A stretch of DNA of 64,000 bases from Pseudopyrenochaeta lycopersici (GCA_003313425.1 NHZP01000017.1:992001-1056000), one strand, 5' to 3'; positions 24,328 through 35,481 are shown, counted from the stretch's first letter. Numbers and translations: made by a program. The notes: generated from the sequence alone by a model not told the origin.

Positions 24328-25256
24328 ATGTGGTCGCACACCTTCATACTTCTCACCTTCTCTCTGTCATCCTCTGCCTTCACTATCCGGCCCAGGCAAT
24401 CCAGCAGCTGCCCTTCTATTTGGTCCGAAGTCGCCCAAGAACTCCAGTCGGACTTTGCGGGATGTGGTGCTGACGCACATCTTGCCATACGTGCCCCTTT
24501 CCACGACTGCATCAACAATGGCTGCGATGCTAGTCTTATTCTATCTGACGAATGTACTCGCACCGAAAACGCCGGTTTATCACCAATCTGTGGAAAGCTA
24601 AAAGATTGGGCGACAAAGTACAATGTCAGCGCAGCAGATATGATACAGTTTGCTGCTGCTACGGCGATATCCGCATGTCCACTGGGTCCGAAAGTGCGCG
24701 CTCTCGTTGGTCGCACCGATAGTCAGACTGCAGCTCCAGAAGGCTCGGTACCAAGCAGTAGAGACTCCGTCGACAAGATTTTGGCGGCATTCAGCGCGAA
24801 GGGATTTTCGGCCGACGACGTCGTAGCGCTCATGGGTACTCACTCTGTTGCGGTGCAATTTAACGATGATCCCGCTCAAGCTGGCAAATCTCTTGATTCG
24901 ACGCCCACAGTGTACGATATGACCTTTTACAAGGAAACAAAGGATGGTACTGCGCCTTACAGCTTGCAAAGTGATAAGCTTCTGTCAAACGACACTCAGG
25001 TATGCGCGAAGCTTTGTTATCATGAAAAATGACCTGATGATTCTAGACTGCTGGTACCTGGGCTGAATTTGCCAACGATGCGAGTGCTTGGGAGACTCTC
25101 TTCATCGACGCCTGGAACAGGTTCAGTGTCATTGGAAATGATGTCGAAAATTTGCAGGATTGCTCGAGTCTAATTCCCAGCAGTTCTGTGTCGAAGAAGC
25201 GAATGGTGTTGAACGCGCAATTCAATAACAAAATGTCTGTAAGATTTCTTTCTTGA
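24328..25256 (+). CDS. secreted class II-type heme peroxidase
   Basis: Model: 24328..24999, 25047..25256, 293 residues. A short signal peptide (to about residue 18) is followed by a plant/fungal peroxidase fold. The distal Arg55 and His59 lie in RAPFHDC, followed by Gly/Asp calcium ligands in NNGCDASL. The proximal His172 lies in ALMGTHSVA. Cysteines at 28, 46, 61, 66 and later are spaced as in class II enzymes. It would use hydrogen peroxide to oxidise phenols or other small compounds outside the cell. I did not find evidence for the catalytic surface Trp or Mn site of true ligninolytic peroxidases. Length is typical to slightly short. The 3' end is uncertain: splicing 25239..25274 would give an alternative end at 25292. 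Confidence 0.85.
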
Positions 25257-25638
25257 GGGCATCTCTGGTGCCAGACTGTTGAGATTGGGTAACGCTCACT
25301 CTGGACTGAACCCATTTAACCAAGACAATCTTATTGACCCCGTGAACTTCGAAGCTTTGCCGCATGGCCTGTCACGGCAGAAGTATAATCCTGCCGACCG
25401 TTGCTTAGTTTCCAATGCAAGTCTATTTAATGGAGCGCTTACTACGAGTCATGTATAAATCACTTTCAGTGTCCCAAGTACAAGTTTTCATACGTCTCAC
25501 AAGCTTCAGACAGCACCATTTTGTTAATCCTCTTTTAAGATTGAGATTCGTAATGGTTGCAATCTTGGGTCAAAGCTAGAGACTCTAATAGTATTGTACT
25601 TGAGTACGGGTATTTAACACAATTCTCAGAATGCGATC
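25257..25638. other. convergent 3' spacer
   Basis: Lies between the peroxidase gene (rightward) and the phosphatase gene (leftward). It holds the possible alternative last exon of the peroxidase at 25275-25292 and otherwise nothing recognised. Confidence 0.5.
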
Positions 25639-26802
25639 TTAACGCAATAAAGTCTCTTGCTCTTCCCTCGATATACCGAACAGGTAAAGTATATCTAGCA
25701 TGCTTTTTGAGTTGAGCCGGGCGGGAGCTTGCATCTGCACTTTTGGTTTCGCATGGAAGGCAACCCCAAGGCCGGCCACGCCCATCATTGGAAGGTCGTT
25801 TGCGCCGTCGCCTACGCAGATGACTTGTTCCAGTGAAATCCCTTCCTTCTCTGCAATTTCAAGAACATGTTGCCGCTTCTTCTGCGCATGGACGATCTCT
25901 CCAGACAGTTCTCCAGTGAGTGTGGCGCCATCTTGAGAAACGACGAGATGGTTGGCAAATGCGTAGTCGAGACTGAGCTGCTGACCCATCCAGCCTGTCA
26001 ACGGTGTGAAGCCACCACTTAATACGGCAGTCTTGAATCCCAGTCTCTTCAAAGCTGTGATCAAGTCCTTCACGCCCTCATTTAGGGTTATCCTCGGCTT
26101 CAGCGTCTCAAACACGGTACTCGGCACACCGTTCAACAATTTGCATCGTGCACGCAAGCTCGCCTCAAAGTCGAGCTCGCCATTCATCGCGGCCGCCGTT
26201 ATGGCAGAGACTTCCTTTTCGACGCCAATTAAGGATGCGATCTCGTCGATGACTTCCTGTTGGATGAGCGTGCTGTCCATGTCGAAGACGGCAAGCCTCT
26301 TGTATCGCCGGTGTATTGTGTCTGCCTGGAATACGCATTCGACGTTCCATTCGCGCTCATATCTCGACACTGCCTCATGCCGCCGCAGTGTCTCAAGTGC
26401 AACCGGTGATGCACTGGGTAGGGGAAACGTGACCTCGACGACCCTGCAGAACTTGCTCGTCTCCAGTCTCTTGCTCGCTATTGTGCCCTGTTCCAGCCCT
26501 GGTATTATGTTGGTGAGGGTGACGAAGAAGTCGGTTAGACAGCTCTGGCTGATGTAGCTGCCGTAGAGGTTGTCAAGAGCATTGGGGCCCGGTGTCGGGG
26601 GCTCCAGCGGGTAGTCTTCGAGGTTCTCGGTCGGGACAGCGCCATCTTTAAGCGACTCGAGCGAGGCGGAGGGGATTGGATCGTGGGGACTGCGCGGGGA
26701 GAGATCTGGATGGGGGAAGTAGTGGGGAGTGTCGGCTTTGTAGAACAGCGTCGCGACAAGGTGGGTGGGTGAGACATCGAGAGCGGGGGGTTTGGCGGCC
26801 AT
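25639..26802 (-). CDS. ser2: phosphoserine phosphatase (SerB-type HAD)
   Basis: Single exon of 387 residues or so, read from the ATG at 26802 in GCGACATGG; the frame runs further upstream only to a GTG. It catalyses the last step of serine biosynthesis, phosphoserine to serine plus phosphate, in the cytosol. The HAD nucleophile motif DMDST is at about residues 174-178, the Ser motif SGGF and the Lys region follow, and the Mg motif GDGANDLPM sits near 335. Residues 1-165 form an N-terminal region with an ACT-like character, as in other fungal and bacterial SerB proteins; a Pro-rich insertion is present near 30-75. It shares a 476-bp divergent upstream region with the next gene. Confidence 0.93.
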   Translation of the reverse strand: MAAKPPALDVSPTHLVATLFYKADTPHYFPHPDLSPRSPHDPIPSASLESLKDGAVPTENLEDYPLEPPTPGPNALDNLYGSYISQSCLTDFFVTLTNIIPGLEQGTIASKRLETSKFCRVVEVTFPLPSASPVALETLRRHEAVSRYEREWNVECVFQADTIHRRYKRLAVFDMDSTLIQQEVIDEIASLIGVEKEVSAITAAAMNGELDFEASLRARCKLLNGVPSTVFETLKPRITLNEGVKDLITALKRLGFKTAVLSGGFTPLTGWMGQQLSLDYAFANHLVVSQDGATLTGELSGEIVHAQKKRQHVLEIAEKEGISLEQVICVGDGANDLPMMGVAGLGVAFHAKPKVQMQAPARLNSKSMLDILYLFGISREEQETLLR

Positions 26803-27278
26803 GTCGCAATTGAATTCTACCTTTGCAGATTCGAGTATTCTCCCACAATTGGAAGCGCAAGGGGTGTTGGAGTGAAGAAAGGCGGGGCGACTAGGTGGGC
26901 TGGAATTTTTAAGCCGGGGGACCAGGGACAGGGCGAGAAGCCCCACCAGAGCAGATCATTTGTGGTGGAGCGCGTCTCCAAGCACGAAACGCCGCCGTCG
27001 ACGATCTTTAGCCAGCTAGGCCTGCATCTATGGTAAACCACGACCACGAAACAGGTCCAGTCGCCACCATGGCCGTGCGGCGCCCATGCCGAGAAATATG
27101 TCAGATACACCATGACCTGTTGCGCAAGCGAGTCTCGGCTGACGCCTGTTTGGTGTCTGGAAGCAGTCTCTGCTGAGCCCCCAACACCCTCATCAAACAC
27201 GCTTGTGTAGCTTCACAAGCCTTCTGCTTCATCGTGCCCCCCAGATAGAAGGCCTGGCGCTCGACTCCTACCGCCGCA
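26803..27278. other. divergent promoter region (ser2 / SDR)
   Basis: Shared upstream region of two divergent genes. No separate gene is supported. GC content is clearly higher than in the left 25 kb. Confidence 0.5.
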
Positions 27279-28370
27279 ATGGACGCGTACAAGCCCCAAG
27301 GCGCTGCCATCCTCCAGTCACCGCCCATCGACACCACCGTGCCGTACGACCCGGCCTGGGTCAAGGACAAGGTCATCCTCATCACGGGAGGGGCGAGCGG
27401 CTTTGGAGCTGCTTTTGTGCGGAAGTGGGCGGAGAATGGCGCTACCGTCATCATTGGCGACATCAACGTGCTGAAGGGCGATGCCTTGTGTCGTGACATC
27501 AACAACCACATCACAGGCAGCAACAAAGCGCACTTTGTGCACTGCGATGTGACGGACTGGAACTCTCAGGTCAATTTGTTCAAGGCGGCCGTCAAGTTGA
27601 GCCCACACGGTGGACTCGATACTGTTGTCGCCAATGCGGGTATAGCTGGCCGCGATGTGCTCCAAGAAGGCACCCATCTCGACGCTGCGGAGCCCCCACC
27701 ACCGCGCTTCAAGATTATGGACGTGAATCTCACTGGTGTTCTGTACACAACTCACCTCGCATACTTTTGGTTGCCCAAGAACCCAGGTTCGTCGCCCAGC
27801 AGCGTCAGCTCCCTGCCGGCTTCCTCTCCACGCGACCGCCAGCTCCTTCTACTTGGCTCCGTCGCGTCAATCAGTCCAATTGCCATCCAGCCGCAATACT
27901 GTGCCGCAAAACATGCCGTGTTGGGCTTGTTCAGGAGCTTGAGAGCCACCAGTGCCATACAAGGAATACGTGTTAACTTGCTCTGCCCCTACTTCATCGA
28001 CACGCCTATTGTGCCTACAATCGGGCGCCTGATGCTCGCAGGAGGCGCTATGGGGAAGGTTGAAGATGTTGTGGATGCAGCGACACGCTTCGTATCTGAC
28101 TCGCGCATCCTGGGCCGCGCCCTCGTAATCGGGCCAAAGATGCATGTGCGCCAGAGAAGTACCGGAGAGTGGGAGTTGGTCACGGCTGGCACTCCAGGCA
28201 GCATCGAAGCAGCTGTATTTGAGCCATATGCGGACGATTGGGAGGACCAAGATGCGTGGAATCGCAACTTTGTGCAGCTGTTGAATGGCGTCCAGGCTGC
28301 GAGAGGATGGATTGGATGGGCACGGGATATGGTAAAGGCGGTTCTATACGGTTTCGGTATTCGTCGATAG
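27279..28370 (+). CDS. short-chain dehydrogenase/reductase, 15-PGDH-like
   Basis: Single exon of 363 residues. Classical SDR motifs: TGGASGFG at 36-43, an Asp after strand 2 (IIGD) favouring NAD, NAG at about 119-121, Ser194 or 197, and the YCAAK motif with Tyr207 and Lys211. The spacing and the overall pattern resemble fungal proteins annotated as 15-hydroxyprostaglandin dehydrogenase-like. It is longer than a minimal SDR because of about 30 N-terminal residues, a Ser/Pro loop near 168-186, and a 70-residue C-terminal extension with a short hydrophobic helix (GWARDMVKAVLYGFGI) that could touch a membrane. Substrate unknown. Confidence 0.88.
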   Translation: MDAYKPQGAAILQSPPIDTTVPYDPAWVKDKVILITGGASGFGAAFVRKWAENGATVIIGDINVLKGDALCRDINNHITGSNKAHFVHCDVTDWNSQVNLFKAAVKLSPHGGLDTVVANAGIAGRDVLQEGTHLDAAEPPPPRFKIMDVNLTGVLYTTHLAYFWLPKNPGSSPSSVSSLPASSPRDRQLLLLGSVASISPIAIQPQYCAAKHAVLGLFRSLRATSAIQGIRVNLLCPYFIDTPIVPTIGRLMLAGGAMGKVEDVVDAATRFVSDSRILGRALVIGPKMHVRQRSTGEWELVTAGTPGSIEAAVFEPYADDWEDQDAWNRNFVQLLNGVQAARGWIGWARDMVKAVLYGFGIRR

Positions 28371-28883
28371 ACGTCTTCGTCGCCGGGATGTTGGTCATGG
28401 TATTTGACACAATACCATGTGCCTGTATATGTGTATTTTCAAGAATTCGATGCATATGCAAGGCTGACATAAGTCAAGAAGATCCACTTTCCTAATTCGT
28501 CCCCTTTGGTGCCCCAGTCCCTGGCCAGGACGCATGCTCGGCATGACATCACACCTAATTGCGGGTGCGCCAGTTCGCGGGCTTTAACTTGGACAGGCTA
28601 AGATGCAAACCTGGACACTGTTCCTGGGCGTTCTCTGCATGACGCCGCATTCTTCGTGGCTGTCGCAAACGAACCTACCCCATCTGCGGACTGTCTCTTT
28701 CTCCGGCTTTGCCTCTCTTGAGCAGTCGCCGCATCCGTTGGCACCTGCCGTGACAGACTTGGTCGCTTGTGCTGTCTCTTGGCTTTTCCTCCATCATCCT
28801 TCTGTCATTCTGGGCATCTTGGAAGACAAGTCTCCGCCCCACTGCGGCCACATTATCATCATCATCGTCAATCTATTCACAAA
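28371..28883. other. intergenic region / 5' leader
   Basis: Between the SDR stop and the glucosyltransferase ATG. Frames run upstream of that ATG but begin only with non-ATG codons, so this is taken as promoter and leader. A short ATC/CAT-rich run precedes the ATG. Confidence 0.5.
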
Positions 28884-31800
28884 ATGGCTGATCGAAGCCA
28901 TGACGACCACACCGTCTCGCCCATTGGCACGATCATCCATGAACCCACATTTCCAAACATCGCAGGCCACCATCAAGTGCATGACACGGACCGTATACGT
29001 AAAACAGATGGCGTTGCGCGTACAGATATGATCTTTCAAGAGGGCGCATCGTCGTCTGACCAAATACTCCCGTCGCCGCAGGCGACTTCACAGCAGGATT
29101 TGGCCGCAACAGACCGCCCGTCGAGGCTCAGGTCCGCAACAGAGCGACCAAAACCTTCCGCGAGACTGTCCCTGTCGGAGAGAAGCCAGCCAGGCCCTTC
29201 CCGCAAAGAATCTATACAGCTAGACGATTCGGCTGCCCTGACTTTCAGTCCCTACTCTTCCGGTTCTGAGACTGATTCCGATTCCGGTTCCGATTCATCA
29301 GACGATGAAGAGCCGTACCCACATAAGAGCCTCAGCCACCAACATAGCCCAGCCCAACAGGAATCTCGCAAACGACGCCACGCTTCGGGTCCTTTCTCGC
29401 GTCTCAAGATCGCAAACGAGCATTTCAAAACAAAGGGCAGAGTCTCCAAGGCAGACGGGCGACTCAAGCTCAGCATATTAGAGAAGGATCTCGATAGTGG
29501 GTACATTGCAAAAGCACTCGGCGCAGTCTTGAAGAAACATCCCAAGGATGAGGGCCAGAGCGTTCACAGCTATGACGAGCGAGAGCGTGGATCTACAAAG
29601 ATCGCACCCGAGGACGATGAAATGGAACACAATCCGTCCAGACGGATTCAACTCAATATTGTGATTATCATAATAGGTTCTCGTGGAGATGTTCAGCCCT
29701 TCATTCGGATAGCCAAAATCTTAAAGGAGGACTACGGGCATCGGGTTCGCCTCGCCACACATCCAGCATTCAAAGACTTTGTGGAAAAAGATTCGGGGCT
29801 AGAGTTCTTCAGTGTTGGCGGCAATCCTGCAGAGCTAATGGCATTCATGGTGAAAAACCCCGGCCTGATACCGAACATTGAAACCATCAAGGGCGGCGAA
29901 ATCGGCCGTCGCAGAGCGCAAATGTACGAGATGTTCCAGGGAATGTGGCGCGCCTGCATCAACGCCTCAGATGATGAGACAGACAAGGCCAATGCGAAGA
30001 TGAGTGAGCATTCCCAAGCTATTAAAAGTGTCTCATCACCTGACTTCATTTAGTGGGCGACAAAAACCCATTTGTAGCGGATGCGATCATAGCGAATCCT
30101 CCCAGCTTTGCTGCACCACATATCTCTGAGAAACTAGGTATTCCGCTGCATATGATGTTCACGTATGTCTCGAAATAATAAGGCTTGCATGGATATTTGG
30201 CTAATCCCATGTAGATTTCCGTATACGCCCACTGTTCATTTCCCACATCCGCTCGCCAACATCAAAACTAGCAATGTCGAGGCTACATACAGTAATTTCA
30301 TGTCATATCCACTAGTCGAGATGATGATGTGGCAAGGACTTGGGGATCTCATCAACCGTTTCCGAGCACAGGTTCTACACCTCGAGGAAGTTAGCACGCT
30401 CTGGGCACCAGGCCAGCTTTACCGTCTGAAGGTGCCTTACACGTACATGTGGTCGCCAGGCCTCATTCCAAAACCGAAGGACTGGGGTTTAGAGATTGAA
30501 GTGTCCGGGTTCGTTTTTCTGGATCTAGCATCAAGCTTCACGCCGCCAGACGATTTAAAAGATTTTCTAGAGCATGGTGATCCTCCAGTGTATATCGGGT
30601 TCGGTTCCATCGTCGTGGATGATCCGGATAAGTTCACCAAGCTCATCTTCGAAGCAATTGAGATGGCTGGGTGCCGCGCCCTTGTCTCCAAAGGTTGGGG
30701 TGGCTTTGGTTCCAATGCCGACTGTCCCGACAACGTTTTCATGATTGACAATACGCCCCATGACTGGCTCTTCCCACGGTGCAGCGCCGTTGTACATCAT
30801 GGTGGTGCTGGAACAACAGCTATAGGTCTCAAATGTGCCAAGCCAACCATGATCGTCCCTTTCTTCGGTGATCAACCATTCTGGGGTGCGATGGTCAGCA
30901 AGGCGAAAGCTGGAGCCCACAACTGCATTCCATACAAAAAGCTGAGCGCTGAACGGTTGGCGGAAGGGATTAAGCAGTGTCTTACTGACGAAGCGAAGGC
31001 GAATGTGAAGAAGATTGCAGACAGTATTGCGAAGGAAGGTGATGGCGCGCTGAATGCTGTGCGTTCGTTTCACAGATCGCTACCCCTTCGCGGCAAGGGC
31101 AGCATGCGCTGCGACCTTCTCGCCAACCGTGCCGCTGCATGGAAGATTAAAAACACAAACGTGAAGCTTTCCGCGCTGGCAGCGGAAATTCTTGTCGAGA
31201 AGAAGAAGCTCAAATGGTCTGAACTCCGGCTCATCCGACACTATGAATGGAATGACTTTGGTGGGCCCGGAGAGCCGTTAACAGGTCTCTGGGGCAGTGT
31301 CGTCGCGACATTGACAGACGCAGCAACTGGCGTAGGGGGAGTGCCAGTCGAAATGGGCAAAAGTATAAGGAAGAGAGAAAAAATTCGAGAAAAGAAACGC
31401 AAGATACAGAAGCGAAATGAGCATAAAAAAACTACGTTGGTCAAGGCAAACGCAGGCATTGTGGACTACAAAACCACTTCTGAGGATGCAACCCAGGAGC
31501 ATAGGGTAGATCAGGGGAAGCATACAAGTGGGAATAGACCGGAGACAAAACGCCAGGAATCGACCCTCTCGAAACTATCCGAACCTGATGAGGACTTGGC
31601 AGAAGAGCTTGGGCACGAAGCCGCCTTCGGATTCAGGAAGACAGGTGGTGCGATCGCTCGCTTTCCCATGAACGTGACACTTGCTCTCGCACAGGGTTTC
31701 CACAATGCGCCCCGACTGTATGGCGACGAGACTGTCCGCCGGCCACCACGAGTCACAGGTCTGCACTCTGGCCTTCGTGCTGGTCGTGACGAACTGCTCT

Positions 31801-32786
31801 ACGGTGTCATGGATGGTGTTTCTGGGGTCTTCACGCAGCCGTATCGTGGCGCCAAGAACAACGGCTTCGTAGGGGCGATGAGGGGCGTAGGCTTTGGTAT
31901 CGGCGGCTTTGTACTCAAGGACATCGCTGCACTTCTTGGCCCAGTTGCATATTCTATGAAAGGATTAGACGCCGAGTACACGAAGAAGTATCAGCCAACA
32001 ACGTACCTTCGCCGGGCGCGCATCACGCAAGGTCAAAGGGAGTTACAGGCGCTGGAGCCAAAGTCTGGCATTCCTCGTACCGAGGAGCCGAAAGAAGGTG
32101 GAGTGAAGAGAGCTGAGAAAAGAGCGCAAGTAGAGCAAAATGTTAGTTCAAGATGGCAAGCCTTGCAACAGACCATTACGGAAGAAAAGAGACGTCATAG
32201 AAGTGGTATAAGGGCATCGCTCATAAGCCACGGCGGAAAGAAGCAAGGTCAGCGCATGCCGAGGAAGAACACCGAAGACGCGAAAAAGGAGGAAAGGCGG
32301 TCAAAGTTAAAAGCGCAAACGATGCCAACTACACCAACCAAGAAGCAGAAGAGTGGCACAGTGAAGGAAAGGAATAAGAGTATCGATCGCAAGAGTGTGG
32401 ACAAAAGGGACCATGGAAACGCAAGAGCTGGCGTGCTCTATCGGAGCAGCACTACACCAATCACAACCTCGGAGCTTGGAGAACACGACGATAGGAAAAC
32501 TTTTGAGCGCCCATCTGCCTCTTCGCGAAGCCAAAGAGAGTCAGAAGACCCGAAAGTCAATGACAGCATGAACAAATCAGACCCTGAGCTTGCTGGTCGA
32601 GCTACGGACCTCGAAGTAACGAGCAACTCCTTCACCGAGATAGTAAACACTACTCAAGAGCGTCCTTCAATCGATGGCAACTCTGAGGAAACCAAGGTTG
32701 GGAGCGAGGCCGCGGACTGGGCGGCAGTGCGGCGGAAGACAGAAGGGTTGGAAGATCGAACGCGGCCTATTGATCTTAGTGTGTAA
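28884..32786 (+). CDS. sterol 3-beta-glucosyltransferase-like protein, GT1 family, with long C-terminal region
   Basis: Model: 28884..30003, 30054..30162, 30215..32786, 1266 residues. Residues 1-255 are disordered with an acidic Ser/Asp/Glu tract. The N-terminal glycosyltransferase half begins with the GSRGDVQPF motif near 263. The UDP-sugar-binding half carries [21 protein letters not shown] and GDQPFWG. It should transfer glucose from UDP-glucose to a sterol-like lipid. It lacks an obvious GRAM/PH region like that of ATG26. After the catalytic part (to about 720) come basic, coiled-coil-prone segments. Around 880-1000 a Gly-rich amphipathic stretch follows ([30 protein letters not shown]) resembling the lipid-contacting C-terminal regions of VPS13/ATG2 proteins, then a Lys/Arg-rich disordered tail. 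The lipid-transfer resemblance is inference. Confidence 0.88.
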
Positions 32787-33319
32787 TTACAGGGCAGTGG
32801 AATTTGTTATCTGCACAGCGTGGCGTTGTTGTTTCCGTTTGTCTAGGGAGTACATCTAGCCGGCCATTACCCATTTTGCTTGTTCTAAACTATGTGCTCA
32901 AGATACCCAGCGTACAAATAATATTACTTTAACTCCCCGATCCACTCCTTTGACGCAAGAGTCTTCTATATCGCGCTCGAATACTCTGTTAAGTTGGCTG
33001 AGAATATGGCTGCACGCATGAGACATTCGGTTAAATTTTAAAGCAGATCATCAATCAATCGTTTTGTAACCATACCGTAAGTCTGAAATTGCTGAGAGTC
33101 AAGAGTTTGTTTCTTCACAAGGCGTGGATTATCATAATCTAGCGCAAGCGCGATGGGGGATGAGCTTGCAACCTCTAAATGTCAACCAGTTCAGCGGCTC
33201 ACAATGCACATGGCATCACGGCTCGTCCTTTGGTCATATTCAAACAAGCTTTGGTGCATTGTGAACATTAAATTACATTAATGTAAGTATTTACTTCACT
33301 CTAGCTCAATCACACGCGA
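32787..33319. other. intergenic region
   Basis: No gene recognised. It holds the 3' end of the glucosyltransferase and the promoter of the small gene that may start at 33320. Confidence 0.5.
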
Positions 33320-33657
33320 ATGTCCGAAGGTAAGCCTTGTGTTCCTGCTCGAGATACGAGCTGTCTGTAGTTCATGTCCTTGGGTACAGAACTATCGGGC
33401 GCCGTGGAGGTCAGTTGCCACTCGTGAATGCTAGCAGAGCAGGGCTCACGCAAGAGGAATGCCAAAAGGTGGTGCTGAGCAACATGGCACGTGCGGAAGC
33501 GCGAGGAGCAGCGGAAAAGAGCAAGAAAGGGGAAGTCGGCAAAGACGTGGGCTTCATGAAAAGGGAGAGGGAAGGGGCAGGCGTTTATCATGATGCAATT
33601 CCAGCACCAAGCTTCAATGGCTTGCGCACAGTGAAGAGAAAGCCTCGAGTGCCTTGA
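33320..33657 (+). CDS. small basic protein of unknown function (tentative)
   Basis: Possible two-exon gene: 33320..33329 and 33371..33657, 98 residues. The first exon encodes only MSE plus one base. The 41-bp intron has a good GTAAGC donor and a TGTAG acceptor but is shorter than others here. The protein is rich in Arg, Lys, Glu and Gly, with a helical charged middle (EECQKVVLSNMARAEAR) and a basic end (RTVKRKPRVP). No signal peptide or membrane segment. I do not recognise a family, and a non-coding reading cannot be excluded. The C-terminal part could be nuclear or ribosome-associated by composition only. Confidence 0.35.
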
Positions 33658-33696
33658 CAGCGTTTTCTCGCTAGTATTCTATGCATATGTACCGTC

Positions 33697-34336
33697 TTAA
33701 ATTCTCAAAGCTTCGCCCAGCACGCCTCCATACCATATCATCGCTCCCAGTCCGCCCAGATTGATCAAAGTGCTGACTCCGTGCAGTATGCCGAATTGCT
33801 TATTTAGCTCCTGCATCTCCTTGCTGTGTGGCCCAGCATCATAGCTCTTCTTTCCATCTCTCGTCTCCTGGTGTTTTCGCAGCCCCATGACCTTGGTCGT
33901 TTGCGGGCCGATGTATGCCCAATTGACCAGCGCAGTGACAAACATGGTTCCGATCAGCCACGTACTTAGCTTATCGGTCGATGTCCGTATTCTGGGTGAC
34001 GATGACAGGTAGGGGATGATAGACGAGGCACCGGATGGGTATGTGAAGAGCATGGCAAGCGGAGTGAGCGTTTGCAGTGTAAAGTATACGGGGAAGGTGT
34101 GTTTCTGGAGTGTAGAGAATTGGGGGCGCGGGAGGACGCGGAAGGCTATCACGCCGCTGATGAAGGACTGAAAGAGGGTGGAACCGAGGAGAGTACCATA
34201 GCTATACTTGTGTTAGTGGGGAAGACATGTAGAGGTATGCAAGAGCTGGCAATGAGCCGTTGGAGGAGTGGTAGCGAATCCCATACCTCAAGAGATGGTA
34301 CGTCGCCGGGCTCTTGAACGCGGATAGCGAAGACAT
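33697..34336 (-). CDS. TMEM205-like (DUF4149) membrane protein
   Basis: Two-exon model: 34336..34287 and 34201..33697, 184 residues; the intron is GTATGG...TATAG, and joining gives HLLSYGTLLGSTLFQSF. The family signature is present: a first helix region GTLLGSTLFQSFISG, then FRVLPRPQFSTLQKHTFPVYF, a central helix pair with TWLIGTMFVTALVNWAYIGP followed by TTKVMGLRKHQE, and a last helix near LHGVSTLINLGGLGAMIWYG. Four membrane helices are expected. TMEM205-like proteins are found across eukaryotes; the fungal function is not settled, and the human member is linked to drug resistance and secretion. Confidence in the family is high. Confidence 0.87.
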
Positions 34337-34649
34337 GTTGCTGGCAGATCAATCTTAGCCTTTCACACGCAGAACCGCCAGGCCAGAGTTCTCGTATCAG
34401 CTTTATGGGTGTGGTTTGGGAGTTGCGAACGAGGTCAACTTAAGCTAGCCTCGGTCAACGCGGGTGATGAGCTCACTACAACAATTAGACACGCCACACC
34501 CACAGCAGCACCCCTGCTAGTAACTTACATGGGCATTATGCCCATGCAAGGACGGCAGATCTCGCCCCGCCAGAACACAACCTGCCGCGAAAAGCACGCG
34601 AGCAATTGCAAAACCTTGGCCGATCGTCCGCGTTTTGGGCGTGGCCATT
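34337..34649. other. divergent upstream region
   Basis: Between the TMEM205-like gene and the methyltransferase pseudogene. Probably the old shared promoter region. Nothing else recognised. Confidence 0.4.
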
Positions 34650-35468
34650 CATTGTGCCTTTATCGTGCTTTGAAAACAGACGACTTGCAGAACCCGCACG
34701 GCGACAACTCTGAGACTGTGATTTTATACCGGAATGCCAAGGATGGGGACTTGGGGTTTAGGACGGCGGATGTGAATGGCGAGGGGGAGGCAGTCCTGGA
34801 GTTGGGTGCAGGTGGGTTGGGCTGAACACGATAGCAGACAGACGAAACGGTTGATGGGACATGTATTTGCAGGCGTAGGATTAGGTGGGATTGTGAGCGC
34901 CTTAGCGGGCACCAAAGAGGTACACAGATGTTGCCCTGCGCAATTCCCCCGTCTTTGAGCTGACAACAGCACGAATTCAGTGTCGCCATCACTGGCTACC
35001 CCGCTCCGCCCATCCTCGACAACCATCAAGACCAATGTTGCACAAAACGTTCCCGCGTCCCTCCACGCCAACGTCACAGTGCAGGGCCACCTGTGGGGCG
35101 CGACTGCATCGCAGTTCGAGAGAGGCCGCGCCAATCACTACACGCGCATCCTTGCCGCCGACTGCCTTTGGATGCCCTGGGAGCATGAGAACCTGGCCAA
35201 GTCGATGCTGCATTTCCTCGCTGATACCCCCGACGCGCGCATTCTCTGTATAGCGGGTTTCCACACGGGCCGCGCAAAAGTCGCGCCCTTCTTTGACTAG
35301 GTAGTGCCTCAGCAAGGGCTGGAGGTCGAGGACATATACGAGATGGACGCGGATGGGTGGCGGCGGCCATGGGCAAAGGAGCGCGATGGCGGGGCGGAGA
35401 ACGTTGGCGAGCGGAAGAAGTGGCTCGTCCTGGCGCAGAGACGGCGCGCTGCGCTGCACGGTAGATGA
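34650..35468 (+). pseudogene. decayed methyltransferase pseudogene (nicotinamide N-methyltransferase/EFM7-like)
   Basis: Pieces of a seven-beta-strand methyltransferase of the fungal NNT1/EFM7-like type are collinear but broken. Recognisable blocks are DDLQNPHGDNSETVI, VLELGAGVGLGGIVSALAG after splicing 34812-34872, AITGYPAPPIL, VTVQGHLWG, RILAADCLWMP, and ENLAKSMLHFL. Lesions: about 45 residues (the usual LFAHYLWNAG region) are missing at about 34790. The exon starting at 34981 is out of phase with the previous one. An extra base near 35021 shifts the frame. The family Asp in 'TDYP' is Gly. An in-frame TAG at 35298-35300 follows APFFD, after which homology continues (GLEVEDIYEMDADG) to a TGA at 35468. 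The N-terminus is not clear. It converges with efm4, 13 bp away. Confidence 0.8.
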
Positions 35469-35481
35469 CAGTAATCCTTCT

